The notes under the pieces are model-generated. The model had not been told where the DNA came from, searched no databases, and was given only the letters and a program-made list of their open reading frames with translations. Made by a program: the position numbers and the translations under genes. From NCBI GenBank assembly GCA_903858105.1, contig CAIOHN010000138.1, positions 1 through 33,825 of the forward strand: a stretch of DNA of 33,825 nucleotides. Reading direction: 5' to 3'. Source of the stretch: an uncultured Pseudomonadota bacterium. GTDB taxonomy: Bacteria; Pseudomonadota; Gammaproteobacteria; Methylococcales; Methylomonadaceae. Positions 8,289-17,100 of the stretch are shown piece after piece. How positions within the stretch are numbered: position 1 is the stretch's first letter; each line of letters starts with the position of its first letter.

Positions 8289-9974
8289 TCATTGAGTCAC
8301 CCCCTGCACCACCAACCGCCCTTCCAATCTAGCCCCACCCCCCCCAACCCGCCCCGCATAACTCAATATCGGCAATCCCAAAAACAATTTATCCCCATCC
8401 GTCCGCATCGCCGCCTTGGCCGTTTCATAATCCTGCTGCCATTGTGGAGAAAACTCGTTAGCATCCTGCGCATTACCCGCGCCACCCGCCAAAAACAGCT
8501 CGCGCATGGCTGCGCCAGGATTAACAAACGCTGCCAGTTGCGCAGACTGCAAACGCGTTTTCTCGGCACCGCGCTGCCAGTCCAATGGACTTAAGGATTG
8601 TTTCTCGCAGGCGTCTTTCATACGGGTCAATAAGCTGGGCGAACTGGCCGCCAGGAATAAACTGCCACCGGCGCATTCGACACCGGACTCAGGATTTTTT
8701 AAATATTGCGCATAGGCGGCGCTGGCTTGCGGCTGATTAGGATTGCCGATAATGATACCGACTGCGCCGCTTGGACTATCGGCGGTAAAGTCCCAAACCA
8801 CGCCCACACCTGCGGGCTCAGGGCCGGGCGGATTTTCTGATGGGCCGTCGTTTGCCAGGGTGCGCCAATCATCGGCTGTCAGGTCAGGCGAGAACGCTAA
8901 ACTGGCGACAGCACCGGCAAAGGCATCGTGTGGGATGCTGGCTAATACGCCGTCAAATAACTGGCCGTGTAATTGCCGCTGCCAAACTGCCGCCGGTAAA
9001 TTCATCACACCTAGTTGGTCGTCTTTTAAAGCAAAATCCCATTGCACCGGGTACGTCGGCAAGCCGGTCAAAACCGGTAACAAGTTGTCAATAAACGCTT
9101 CCGTGCGCAAGGTCAGGCTTAGTGGCGCGTCGCCATGATTGGCTTGCGGGTTTACGCTGTCGATCACGTTTAATAAGGCTTCCAGACTTTGCGCCAGGTA
9201 AATGCGGGCGTGGTATTGAGTAAAAAACAAGCGTTGCAGACCTATGCGGGTTTCCAGAATCGGCTCCGGCAATTTGGTGATGCGATAGCCGCTGGTAGCC
9301 AAAATGCCCGCCAGCGCTGGCATGGCTTGATCGATAAATTGGCTATCGCTGCGTGAATAACTCATCACCCACCCCTGGCTGGCATGCGCCATGTCATAGT
9401 GCAGTTCGGCGTTGGCGGCTACGGCATCGCGCAATAATTGGCCCAGAAACTCGCCTTGCAAGCCCGCTAAATTAAGCTGCTCGGCTTTGACTTTAAGACT
9501 TTTTAACAACCCGGAAAACAAACCTTGCACAAAGCGGTTTTCAGTTAAGACCTTAACTTGCGGCTGCGTGTCCCACCACTTCAAAAACTCGGTTCCCTGA
9601 TTAAAATACAGGGTAAAAGCCACCGGATGCTTCTTGACATACCAGGCCGCCAGCTTTGGACAATCAGCCGGGCGCGTAACCGTCACATCCACAGCCGTGG
9701 CAGAGCCGACATCGCCGCCGCTTAAGGCAGGACAATGATCGTCACCGCTCGGCACTTCGTCATTACTGCCGACCCGTGAAGTCGCGGCATCCAGATCCTT
9801 ATTGGCGCTATCACGCAGTTTGACGGTTAAATCCAGCATCGGCAGACCAGCGCGCATGAGTCTGCTCAAAGGTTGCCTGGAATAATCCTGGTAGCCGACC
9901 ACACCGGCGGTAGCAGTCAGCACCACCGCCGAAGCAATGACGGTCAGGCGTTTTGCGGGCGTAAGCGGTTCCAT
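8289..9974 (-). CDS. DUF2138 (YfaA-like) family protein
   Basis: 561 aa with N-terminal TM/signal; family recognised from overall sequence style and its neighbour carrying DUF2135/DUF1175-like domains. Confidence 0.65.
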   Translation of the reverse strand: MEPLTPAKRLTVIASAVVLTATAGVVGYQDYSRQPLSRLMRAGLPMLDLTVKLRDSANKDLDAATSRVGSNDEVPSGDDHCPALSGGDVGSATAVDVTVTRPADCPKLAAWYVKKHPVAFTLYFNQGTEFLKWWDTQPQVKVLTENRFVQGLFSGLLKSLKVKAEQLNLAGLQGEFLGQLLRDAVAANAELHYDMAHASQGWVMSYSRSDSQFIDQAMPALAGILATSGYRITKLPEPILETRIGLQRLFFTQYHARIYLAQSLEALLNVIDSVNPQANHGDAPLSLTLRTEAFIDNLLPVLTGLPTYPVQWDFALKDDQLGVMNLPAAVWQRQLHGQLFDGVLASIPHDAFAGAVASLAFSPDLTADDWRTLANDGPSENPPGPEPAGVGVVWDFTADSPSGAVGIIIGNPNQPQASAAYAQYLKNPESGVECAGGSLFLAASSPSLLTRMKDACEKQSLSPLDWQRGAEKTRLQSAQLAAFVNPGAAMRELFLAGGAGNAQDANEFSPQWQQDYETAKAAMRTDGDKLFLGLPILSYAGRVGGGGARLEGRLVVQGVTQ

Positions 9975-11476
9975 TCATACACTCCAAGGAAATAAGGGTT
10001 TTCCGGGCGGGGTATCCACACCGGATCAGGCGATTGCAATAACTCGGCGACACTCACCACACGCACCTGGGCATCTTCGCCCTGCGCGCCGTTGTGATAA
10101 ACCGCCAGATTTTCCGCACGACCAGCGGCGAACAGCATCAAGTGATAGGGCTCGTCATTGATCAAAGGTTTTTGATACACCAATAAGTCGCCGCTTTGTG
10201 CCGTGGTCAGGTCGCGGGATTTCAATCTGAAGTTATAGCCAATCAAGGTTTCCGCATCTGCAAAATTGCCGTAGCGCGGCTGATTGCCGTTCAAGCCGGT
10301 TTGCCAGATTTGCGGATACGCTGGCAATGTCTGGCGGGCTTGTTCCGACAAAGGCGGCAATTTTAATTTGGCCGGAATACCCAGCTTGTTGGTGCGCGTT
10401 GCATCGCGAGGCTCTAATGCGGTGCGGTAAGCAAAGCGCACTAAACCGGCGCAATCGCGTTGTTTGGGTTCCCATAACGGACTGAGTTTGCGGGCCTGTA
10501 ACAATGCCACATCACTGACCACTTGCCGCAAGGCATCTGCGTCTTGTGCAGGTAAATAACCCAGTTCTTCTGGCCCCGTATCTTCGCCTTCGCGCTTGGG
10601 TTCGTGTTTGATGTATTCCTTAACTTCTGCGGGCATGTCGCGCTCGGCGTCCTGGCCCGGCACATAGATTTTTGCCGGTTGCCGGTTGCCCTGGATCACG
10701 ATGTAGGCCAGGGTTTTGGTTTCGCCGGGTCTGGCTAAGGGTTTTTGCACCCGCCGCCTACTTTCGCTGGGCAGGCCTTCATCCAGAATAATGTCCAAAT
10801 TAGCCAAGGTATGCTGCACTGCGCCGCCCGGCCAATAATTGGTGTCGATACGGAAAACGCCAATAGGTGGCGCAGGATGCACATACAAATACGGGCCGTA
10901 GCCAGCTTGATCGAAATTGTCGCCGCTTTGATTTAAAAAGAAGATACCGCCCGTGGTCGAGTTGGTGTCGGCCCAGTACACATGGCTTTTATCCGGCTCG
11001 TAGATATGCAAATCGGTATAGACGCCATCACTGTCGCTGGTTAATACCACTTTAAGCGGAATTGACGAAATCACCGCATCAACCGTAGTCGATGCCTTGG
11101 CAACGCCAGCGCTGTTGGCACATTCGGCGATGATCGTATTCTTGCCCTTGGCAGCCGGAAACGCTCTGGCAAAACTGCCGTTGGCATTGCGCACGTAATA
11201 GCGCACACCATTGATATTGACCACTACCGGGTCTGCAGCCGGATCAGAGCAGGTGCCAGCGACCGTGATTTGCAGCGCGCTGGTCCAGCCACCAGCAGGT
11301 TTGCTCAGCGTTAGCGTCGGCGGCGTACTGGCAATTTGCGGAGGCTTTTGTTGGCCACGACGCGCCAAAATATCCGGGTCGTCGCTGGGAGCAGCAAAGC
11401 TTGGACCCGTTAAAATCAGGAGTAACACGCCATAGCCATTAAGGCAGATATGGAGCAATTTAGGTATCCGCATCAA
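9944..11476 (-). CDS. Secreted DUF2135 (YfaP-like) - DUF1175 (YfaT-like) fusion protein
   Basis: Signal peptide; [35 protein letters not shown]...YGPYLYVH (DUF2135-like); [18 protein letters not shown]...[23 protein letters not shown] (DUF1175, NlpC/P60-like). Confidence 0.75.
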   Translation of the reverse strand: MMRIPKLLHICLNGYGVLLLILTGPSFAAPSDDPDILARRGQQKPPQIASTPPTLTLSKPAGGWTSALQITVAGTCSDPAADPVVVNINGVRYYVRNANGSFARAFPAAKGKNTIIAECANSAGVAKASTTVDAVISSIPLKVVLTSDSDGVYTDLHIYEPDKSHVYWADTNSTTGGIFFLNQSGDNFDQAGYGPYLYVHPAPPIGVFRIDTNYWPGGAVQHTLANLDIILDEGLPSESRRRVQKPLARPGETKTLAYIVIQGNRQPAKIYVPGQDAERDMPAEVKEYIKHEPKREGEDTGPEELGYLPAQDADALRQVVSDVALLQARKLSPLWEPKQRDCAGLVRFAYRTALEPRDATRTNKLGIPAKLKLPPLSEQARQTLPAYPQIWQTGLNGNQPRYGNFADAETLIGYNFRLKSRDLTTAQSGDLLVYQKPLINDEPYHLMLFAAGRAENLAVYHNGAQGEDAQVRVVSVAELLQSPDPVWIPRPENPYFLGVYEWNRLRPQNA

Positions 11477-11576
11477 AGCCTCCGAGGACTATGGGAATGT
11501 ATACGATGGCTGAAATGTAACAAGCAAATCGGCTAACGGCAAATGTAATGCACTGCTTGCTGTTTTACCCGGATTT

Positions 11577-11605
11577 CTCGTTCCCACGCACCGCGTGAGA
11601 ACAAG
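11577..11605. repeat. REP-like palindrome A
   Basis: CTCGTTCCCACGCACCGCGTGAGAACAAG; same family as 11973-12022, 14348-14393 and 14971-15020. Confidence 0.8.
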
Positions 11606-11609
11606 ATAA

Positions 11610-11708
11610 CCCCTTCTCCCTCCGGGAGAAGGTTGGGATGAGGGGATCAAAGTAAAGTTTTTTCCCTTATTTACCCCCTCACCCTAACCCTCTCCCGGAG
11701 GGAGAGGG
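11610..11708. repeat. Inverted pair of a second REP-like family (BIME-like)
   Basis: CCCCTTCTCCCTCCGGGAGAAGGTTGGGATGAGGGG (11610-11645) facing CCCCCTCACCCTAACCCTCTCCCGGAGGGAGAGGG (11674-11708). Confidence 0.85.
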
Positions 11709-11741
11709 AACCACCGGCTCTTAACTTAATGGCAGTGAAAC

Positions 11742-11779
11742 AGCGCGTGGGAATGCAGTATATCCAAGCTGGCGGTAAC
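11742..11779. repeat. Partial REP (right half) B
   Basis: AGCGCGTGGGAATGCAGTATATCCAAGCTGGCGGTAAC resembles the right half of REP D. Confidence 0.65.
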
Positions 11780-11921
11780 AACGAAGAGCCCACCAAAACC
11801 AGATCAACTGAATGAGTCGTAGCCGTTCCCATATATTCCAAACCCACATCCGCATTCTTCTAATCTGCGCCGCCCTGAATCTGAATTGGTTTATATTGTG
11901 GCCGCAGCGCGGCAGGTTTGT

Positions 11922-11945
11922 ATTCCCACGCGGCGCATGGGAACA
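11922..11945. repeat. REP-like palindrome C
   Basis: ATTCCCACGCGGCGCATGGGAACA. Confidence 0.75.
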
Positions 11946-11972
11946 AGATTCGTTCTGCGGGAAGGGATTTTT

Positions 11973-12022
11973 CTCATTCCCACGCGCCGCGTGGGAATGC
12001 AGCATAGCCGCGCTGGCGGTAA
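11973..12022. repeat. REP element D with second hairpin tail
   Basis: CTCATTCCCACGCGCCGCGTGGGAATGCAGCATAGCCGCGCTGGCGGTAA. Confidence 0.88.
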
Positions 12023-12055
12023 ATACCACAAAGCCTTGCGCGACTAACCCATGCT

Positions 12056-14221
12056 TTACTCAACAGTCCCCTGCAATCGGGTAACCCAGGCATGCTTGGC
12101 ATATGGATCGACATGAAATGCCAGCGCCACCGGCTTATGCAACAAGCCTTCCTCGCCAGAGGCGTTGGGGTTTAGCTGGCGTTTTTCCACAAAGTCCACC
12201 AAGCGGCGCAGGTGATAAATGGCTAACAAGCGGTTGCCCTCGCTACCTTTATAAATCAAATACGCCACATTATCTTCAGATAACGCCGGGTTTCTATCGA
12301 TTAAAGCCGCCAATTCGCCTTCGCCGTCCTGCGCCAGATTTTTTAAGACAGAATCCGGGCGCTCGCGCATCATCTGCCGTAAATGTTCGGCCAAGCCGCT
12401 GGTCAGTTGCTGGCGCTGTAACGCTTCAAGTTCGGCATCGCTTAACAGAAAACTTTCGGCAACCAGATAATGCCTATCCCGCTCGCCATCGTTGGCAAAC
12501 AGAGAAATTTTCGACACCGCCGCATCTTCCAAGGCATGCAAAAACTCCTGCGGCGAACGGATGTGTTTATCAATGGTGACCACCCACGGCAAGGCACGGC
12601 CAGTGGCTTGAAACCGCGATTTAACGCTGCCGATCACCCCCGAACGCGACAGTTCCTGTTCACGCCCGGCCGGCTTGACCAAAAACGCATCGACGGCGGT
12701 TATCTGGGTGCAAAAACCGGCGGCATTAAATTGTCTGACGATAGTGGAATAGCGCGGGTGATAAGGTATGCCAGTACCGTCGTACAAAATATTTATCCGC
12801 TGCTCGCGCGCCTGCTGTGCCACCAAATCACGCAAGCGATTGGCGAACGGCTCGACGTAAACATAATCATCGCTATGATGATCGGCGGCAGTCAGCAAGC
12901 GATACAAGTCGCTGAGTTTACGAAACTCGTCCAGCGAAGCGATCACAAAATTGTCGCCGCATAAGGCCTTGGCAATTTCCTCGACTGCCGTTTTACCCGC
13001 GCCTGCGCCGCCCATGCACATCAAAAACCTGGGTTCGGCGACCGAGGCTTTACCGGCAAAAATAGCATCACGAGCAGCCAGCAACATTCGATTGATTTTA
13101 GCCAAGCGCTCGTAAGCGATTTCCACGGTACGTCGCAAGCGGCCCTCGCCGCTGGCTGCCGCCAGCATTTTGGCCTTTAGCGCCTCGTTGTCCGCCAAGG
13201 CAAACAAATTGGCTTGCTCACCGGCACATTGCTTTAACAAATCCATTAGCTCGGCCTGGCTGGGCGAACGCAAACCGGTCAGCATGTTCACGTCCAGACA
13301 AAACAAGGGCGCGACGCCATCGGCACGGATCGGGATTGCATCAATCTCGGTTTTGCCGGGCGCGCGCAAATCCTCAGTACCCGGCAAATAGCCGATGATA
13401 TTTTCGGAAACACTTAAAGGATTGTCGGCAAAGTGCTGGCCGGCAATCAGTTGTTCGGCGACGATGCTGTTTAACGGAGCCAAGCCGCCGGTCACTGTCA
13501 CCAGACATTCGACGCCCTCGGCGGTGGTATGCGACAGAAACGGAATACCCAACACAAAGCGTTTGTTTTCCGGCCATTTGCCGTAACTGTTGGCTTGATT
13601 GTGCAGATTCTTGAAGCGCTTGGCATCCAGTGCATGAGCAAAAGCCCGGCTTAGCGCTCGGTGCTGGCTATTGTGATCGTGCAGCACTTGTGCATCTTCC
13701 GCGGTTAAGCGCCGAAAATCGATGCCTTGCTCATACACCGCTTTGAAAGCGGGCAAATTGCCCAAGGCCGTGATGAAAAAATCCAGGGTAATACGATTGC
13801 CGTAACTGTAGGGTCGCACAACCCGCAGCGCCTGATAAAAACTGGCCAGTCGCTCGGCAATGTCATCGCTGTAAATCACGAAGCCGTTGTTATCAAAAAT
13901 CGCGCTATCGCTATTGCTCTCGCCATCCAAAACCAGTCGTTCAATAGCGATTCGAAACTGTTTGCGCTTGTCGGCATCGGGCATGGTGCCAGGGCGATGG
14001 GTGACGGTAGGCTGTTCTTTCCAATCACTAAACATCTCGCGATGAATGCGCGAGTACAAGCTGGTCATATAGGTAACCCGCTTGGTCTGGTCGTGCGAGA
14101 CGGTGATTTCCAGCTCTTGCAGCAAGGTGGACAACAGGCTGGCGCCTTGGGCAATGGCCAGCGCAGTGCGCAGGCGCTTTAGCGGTTTGTATCCCGGAAT
14201 GTTCCGGCTGGGGTTTTGCAT
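12056..14221 (-). CDS. Large zeta-toxin-like P-loop kinase; N-terminal region possibly a degenerate Fic-like domain
   Basis: Walker A FLMCMGGAGAGKT; VIASLDEFRKL; VEPFANRLRDLVAQQAREQRINILYDGTG matches the zeta toxin pattern. N-term RPYSYGNRITLDFFITAL resembles a Fic motif without the catalytic His. Confidence 0.75.
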   Translation of the reverse strand: MQNPSRNIPGYKPLKRLRTALAIAQGASLLSTLLQELEITVSHDQTKRVTYMTSLYSRIHREMFSDWKEQPTVTHRPGTMPDADKRKQFRIAIERLVLDGESNSDSAIFDNNGFVIYSDDIAERLASFYQALRVVRPYSYGNRITLDFFITALGNLPAFKAVYEQGIDFRRLTAEDAQVLHDHNSQHRALSRAFAHALDAKRFKNLHNQANSYGKWPENKRFVLGIPFLSHTTAEGVECLVTVTGGLAPLNSIVAEQLIAGQHFADNPLSVSENIIGYLPGTEDLRAPGKTEIDAIPIRADGVAPLFCLDVNMLTGLRSPSQAELMDLLKQCAGEQANLFALADNEALKAKMLAAASGEGRLRRTVEIAYERLAKINRMLLAARDAIFAGKASVAEPRFLMCMGGAGAGKTAVEEIAKALCGDNFVIASLDEFRKLSDLYRLLTAADHHSDDYVYVEPFANRLRDLVAQQAREQRINILYDGTGIPYHPRYSTIVRQFNAAGFCTQITAVDAFLVKPAGREQELSRSGVIGSVKSRFQATGRALPWVVTIDKHIRSPQEFLHALEDAAVSKISLFANDGERDRHYLVAESFLLSDAELEALQRQQLTSGLAEHLRQMMRERPDSVLKNLAQDGEGELAALIDRNPALSEDNVAYLIYKGSEGNRLLAIYHLRRLVDFVEKRQLNPNASGEEGLLHKPVALAFHVDPYAKHAWVTRLQGTVE

Positions 14222-14318
14222 GATCTACCCTCTTTTTGTTTTTAGTTATTGTTTTTGGGAGGGGATATTAACTGGATATTGCGTGGGAGGGAATTGTTGG
14301 CTGTGTGTCTTTGCAATG

Positions 14319-14334
14319 TGTCGCTGTCGCGACG
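14319..14334 (+). repeat. 16-bp hairpin module, inverted copy of the one at 15453-15468
   Basis: TGTCGCTGTCGCGACG is the exact reverse complement of CGTCGCGACAGCGACA at 15453-15468. Confidence 0.75.
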
Positions 14335-14347
14335 AATTGTTTATTAT

Positions 14348-14393
14348 CTCGTTCCCACGCGCCGCGTGGGAATGCAGGCCTACCGCGCTGCGG
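14348..14393 (+). repeat. REP element flanking RAYT (3' side of RAYT)
   Basis: CTCGTTCCCACGCGCCGCGTGGGAATGCAGGCCTACCGCGCTGCGG. Confidence 0.88.
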
Positions 14394-14399
14394 TCGCCA

Positions 14400-14936
14400 C
14401 TAAAACCAATCCCGATAAACCGGCAACAACCCATCCTGCCCCGCATAATTCCGCGCACTCGAATAGCGCCAATGTTCCGGCAAATCCACATAACCGCGTT
14501 TGACCGGATTGAGGTGGATATAGTCCAACTTCTGTCGCAAGACATCGGGATTATCAATCAACTGTGGATGACTACCTTCTTCCCACAACTGATAGTCCCG
14601 GTCGGTTTTATGCGCTTTGCGGAACCAGCTTAATTGCTTCAATAAGCGCTCGGCGTTGATGATTTGCAAATAATCGATCAACTGCCGTGCGGTGTAAGAC
14701 TTGAAGTGGGCTAGTTGACTGGTTAAATCCTCCGCTTGCACCAGCAAGTGTAAATGGTTTTCCAGAATCACATAGCCGTAGATTTGCCAGTTGTGCTGCT
14801 GCTGGCGGTAGAGCAAAGCATCCAGCACAATTTGCACGGTCGCCGGTCGCGTGAATAACGGTATCCAATTTAAAACGGTGCAGGTTATGAAATGGGGATG
14901 CTGCGACTGGAGGATGTGGTAACGGCTGCGGCCCAT
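14400..14936 (-). CDS. REP-associated tyrosine transposase (RAYT, Y1/HUH family)
   Basis: MGRSRYHILQSQHPHFITCTVLNW...ENHLHLLVQAEDL (HxH motif)...SYTARQLIDYL (Tyr)...YIHLNPVKRGYVDLPEHWRYSSARNY. ATG 14936 preferred; the ORF call at 15002 starts inside the REP. Confidence 0.92.
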   Translation of the reverse strand: MGRSRYHILQSQHPHFITCTVLNWIPLFTRPATVQIVLDALLYRQQQHNWQIYGYVILENHLHLLVQAEDLTSQLAHFKSYTARQLIDYLQIINAERLLKQLSWFRKAHKTDRDYQLWEEGSHPQLIDNPDVLRQKLDYIHLNPVKRGYVDLPEHWRYSSARNYAGQDGLLPVYRDWF

Positions 14937-14970
14937 GGTCTTGACCTCGTTCTGATAGCGTTGTCCTATG

Positions 14971-15020
14971 TTACCGCTGGCGCGGCTATGCTGCATTCCC
15001 ACGCGGCGCGTGGGAACGAG
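14971..15020 (-). repeat. REP element flanking RAYT (5' side), inverted relative to 14348-14393
   Basis: TTACCGCTGGCGCGGCTATGCTGCATTCCCACGCGGCGCGTGGGAACGAG. Confidence 0.88.
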
Positions 15021-15139
15021 GAAAAGCCAAGAATTAGACCAATAAATGTTCCCGAATAAAAATTAAATAAATTTATCGTTTCACTCATATTACAAATTAT
15101 TCAAATTAATTTTGTTTTGGTACAAGCAATCCTTGGAAT

Positions 15140-15468
15140 AGGCGTCCTCCCGTATGCCGCGCCGAGCACCGGAGCTTTAGAACGAATCAGCCCGCGGGGG
15201 TGCGGCATGGATGCCGCACGTTGCCGAAGGGGCAGGACGCCCCTTTCGGCAACCCCGTTCAAAAGCGAGGAGCGCAGGGGAAAAGCGGCATCCGGGCCGC
15301 CTTTTCTTTGGATCCTTTCTTTTGGCGGAGCACAAATTCGCCTGGAGCGAATTTGAACAGCCGACAGGCTGGCCCGAAGGGTGAAAGCCACGGATGGTTT
15401 TCATAGCGAAAGTATCTCGCCTGTCGGTGCGACTACCGACTTCTAATCAAACCGTCGCGACAGCGACA
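15140..15468. repeat. Dispersed multi-hairpin repeat, copy 2
   Basis: Homologous to 7999-8260; stems 15174-15184/15256-15266, 15200-15208/15211-15219, 15220-15233/15239-15253, 15423-15428/15435-15440, plus a copy-specific internal segment around 15325-15410. Confidence 0.9.
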
Positions 15469-15496
15469 CATCATTAAAGAATTAAATCTACCAAAA

Positions 15497-16375
15497 CTAA
15501 ATCGCCCCCACATACTCCACAGCCTCAACCTCAGCCTTCCCCTCAAACCCATGCGCAATGCCCTGCATCACCAAAATCAACACCACACCCGCCATAATTA
15601 AACCAATCTGCTGCAAGGAGGTTTTGATGTCGGTTTTCTGATGCAAGGACGGGATCAAGTCTGCGACGGCAATGTAAATAAAACTTGATGCCGCCAAGGC
15701 CAGGAAATAAGGCAACAAGTCATGCAAATCGCCCAAGCTGAAATAAGCCAACACCCCGCCAACCACCGTTGCCAGACTGGAAAGCACGTTGTAAAACAAG
15801 GCTTCGCCGCGCTTGTAGCCGCTGTGCAGCAAAATCGCAAAGTCACCGACTTCCTGCGGAATTTCGTGCGCCGCCACGGCCAGACTGGTGACAATACCAA
15901 GTTGCACGTCGGTTAAAAACGCCGCACCTATCAATACGCCGTCAACAAAGTTATGGATGCTGTCGCCCAGGATGATAAACATGCCGGCGGGCCGATGATT
16001 GGTCTGCGCTGGCTGACTATGGCTGTGACCATGCTCGTGATGATGATCGTCGTGGGCGTCTTCGCCGTGCGCTTCGCAGGCGTGGGAATGGCAGTGTCGC
16101 CATACCAGCAGCTTTTCCAGGACAAAAAACAGCAAAATCCCGGCCAGGATAGTCGCCGACAAATTGGACATATCTTCGACAGGCACTTCTTCAAAGGCAT
16201 GCGGAATCAAGCCGCAAAAAGCGCCGGTCAGTAAGGCGCCTATCGCAAAACTAATTCCATGCGGCAACACATGCTTTTGTTTGTCGTCAGGCAGCAGCAA
16301 AAATACGCCGGCAGCCAATACGCTTAGTACGCCGCCCACCGCCGTAAACAAAATGATATACAGCAATACGCTCAA
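15497..16375 (-). CDS. ZIP family metal transporter
   Basis: Multi-TM protein with His-rich loop HCHSHACEAHGEDAHDDHHHEHGHSHSQ and HNFVDGVLIGAAF...AVAAHEIPQEVGDFAIL motifs. Confidence 0.95.
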   Translation of the reverse strand: MSVLLYIILFTAVGGVLSVLAAGVFLLLPDDKQKHVLPHGISFAIGALLTGAFCGLIPHAFEEVPVEDMSNLSATILAGILLFFVLEKLLVWRHCHSHACEAHGEDAHDDHHHEHGHSHSQPAQTNHRPAGMFIILGDSIHNFVDGVLIGAAFLTDVQLGIVTSLAVAAHEIPQEVGDFAILLHSGYKRGEALFYNVLSSLATVVGGVLAYFSLGDLHDLLPYFLALAASSFIYIAVADLIPSLHQKTDIKTSLQQIGLIMAGVVLILVMQGIAHGFEGKAEVEAVEYVGAI

Positions 16376-17100
16376 GAATCTCTCCAGATAAGACTAGCCA
16401 GTCGGCCAGTTGCAGCACCATCGCGGCGATACGAGTAAAAACGCTGCGGATCGGCGACGGTGCACAGGTCGCCGCCGTAGACTTGCTCCACACCCAGTTC
16501 GGCCAGTTTGATCCGCGCCAATCGGTAAATATCCGCCAGCCACTTGCCAGGTTGACTGGCGCGAAAGGCCACGGCGGCTATGGGATTGTCGCTGACAAAG
16601 GCATCGCGCACGTCGTCGCCGACTTCAAAATTTTCCGGGCCTATCGCCGGCCCCAGCCAGACGTGGACATCGCGGCAGCTCATGGCATACAGGGTTTCGC
16701 GGACAATTCCGGCCTGCAAACCTCGCCAACCGGCATGGGCGGCAGCGACCACTTCGCCATCGTCGCCGCAGAACAGCAGAGGCAAACAATCGGCGGTCAT
16801 AACCGCGCAGACGGTGCCAGGTTGATCGGAAAAACTGGCGTCAGCTTCTTCCAAACTGGTTGTCTCATCGGCATTGACCACCCGCACCCCATGCACCTGC
16901 TGTAGCCAGACCGGTTCGGACGGCAGTTGCAGCATGTCGCGGATAATGTAGCGGTTGGTTATAACGTGCTGCGGATCGTCGTTGACATGGCTAGCCGGAT
17001 TTAAACTGGCATAGCTGCCGATACTGACGCCGCCACTACGCAACGTTACGGCAGCATGCACATGAGCTGGCAGCGGCCAATCAGGCTTGATCCAATTCAT
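16372..17100 (-). CDS. pgeF: Peptidoglycan editing factor PgeF / YfiH-type multicopper-like purine nucleoside phosphorylase
   Basis: QQVHGVRVVNADE...AVMTADCLPLLFCGDDGEVVAAAHAGWRGLQAGIV...LGPAIGPENFEVGDDV. Confidence 0.95.
   Translation of the reverse strand: MNWIKPDWPLPAHVHAAVTLRSGGVSIGSYASLNPASHVNDDPQHVITNRYIIRDMLQLPSEPVWLQQVHGVRVVNADETTSLEEADASFSDQPGTVCAVMTADCLPLLFCGDDGEVVAAAHAGWRGLQAGIVRETLYAMSCRDVHVWLGPAIGPENFEVGDDVRDAFVSDNPIAAVAFRASQPGKWLADIYRLARIKLAELGVEQVYGGDLCTVADPQRFYSYRRDGAATGRLASLIWRDS

Noticed and set aside
7926-8332. ORFs 7926-8255 (+), 7969-8292 (-), 7988-8332 (+) as proteins
   Set aside because: They read through the structured dispersed repeat; overlapping ORFs on both strands and arm-to-arm covariation fit non-coding DNA/RNA structure better.
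14937-15002. N-terminal extension of the RAYT ORF (MGMQHSRASGNIGQRYQNEVKT)
   Set aside because: It is translated from the flanking REP; ATG 14936 gives the canonical start.
15101-15406. ORFs in 15101-15406 on both strands, with AAPST and GCGMDA-like peptides shared with copy 1
   Set aside because: Peptide similarity to copy 1 follows from repeat homology; frames are not conserved end to end.
16081-16091. REP-like CGTGGGAATGG inside the ZIP gene
   Set aside because: Short chance match lacking the second palindrome arm.
16026-16095. Possible repeat or CRISPR-like low-complexity tract
   Set aside because: It is the His-rich metal loop of the ZIP transporter (HHHEHGHSHSH).
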